From assembly GCA_964530345.1 (NCBI GenBank), contig CAZGYJ010000159.1, positions 1 to 6,180 on the forward strand: 6,180 bases of DNA. Reading direction: 5' to 3'. Origin of the DNA: JALSJK01 sp964530345 (lineage in GTDB: Bacteria; Pseudomonadota; Gammaproteobacteria; Methylococcales; Methylomonadaceae). The notes beneath the pieces are model-generated. The model made no database searches. It was not told the DNA's origin and was given only the letters and a program-made list of their open reading frames with translations. A program made the position numbers and the translations under genes. This document shows, one piece after another, positions 6,101-6,180 of this stretch; the first letter of the stretch is position 1; every line of letters begins with the position of its first letter.

Positions 6101-6180
6101 GACAGGTTGAAAAAAGAGTAACTATTCAGCGTATTTAACTAAAATTTTTAAATATCAGTAGCTTATGGAAGAAGTGTATG

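Noticed and set aside
6165..6180. Start of a further plus-strand gene (ATG 6165, five codons before the window ends)
   Set aside because: No ribosome site precedes it and too little sequence remains to judge; more downstream sequence would settle it.

Overview
The window looks like ordinary chromosomal DNA from an AT-rich Gram-negative gammaproteobacterium, possibly Legionella or a relative. The basis is the AT-rich composition, the WecC sequence (very close in motif order to the enterobacterial enzyme), two lipoprotein-type signal peptides, a Sec signal peptide and an E. coli-type metal-ligand pattern in GloA. The genus is an inference from style and recall, not a search result. I see no mobile element, CRISPR array, rRNA, tRNA or phage gene.

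Layout, left to right. (1) Bases 26-1234, plus strand: wecC, UDP-N-acetyl-D-mannosamine dehydrogenase, which supplies ManNAcA for an envelope polysaccharide. (2) Bases 1272-2996, plus strand: a predicted lipoprotein with a PQQ-like beta-propeller fold and a ten-cysteine middle section, 37 nt after wecC and possibly co-transcribed with it. (3) Bases 2980-3909, minus strand: a lipoprotein alpha/beta-hydrolase that converges on gene 2 and overlaps it by 17 bp. (4) A 290-bp divergent intergenic region with A-tracts and a short dyad. (5) Bases 4200-5072, plus strand: a six-transmembrane voltage-gated potassium channel with a C-terminal zinc-ribbon-like tail, followed after 24 nt by (6) gloA, glyoxalase I, at 5097-5537; these two are probably one transcript. 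(7) Bases 5654-6100, plus strand: a secreted single-domain beta/gamma-crystallin-like protein behind its own plausible sigma70 promoter.

How the genes fit together: most products act at or beyond the inner membrane (polysaccharide precursor, two lipoproteins, a channel, an exported small protein), so the region has a cell-envelope flavour, but the genes are not evidently one pathway. The most suggestive pairing is the potassium channel with glyoxalase I. It recalls the link between potassium efflux and methylglyoxal detoxification known from E. coli KefB/KefC, although this channel is of a different family. I found no convincing new multi-gene system. The most noteworthy details are the channel-gloA pair, an eight-G tract inside the propeller gene that could cause frameshift switching, and the cysteine-rich section of that protein.
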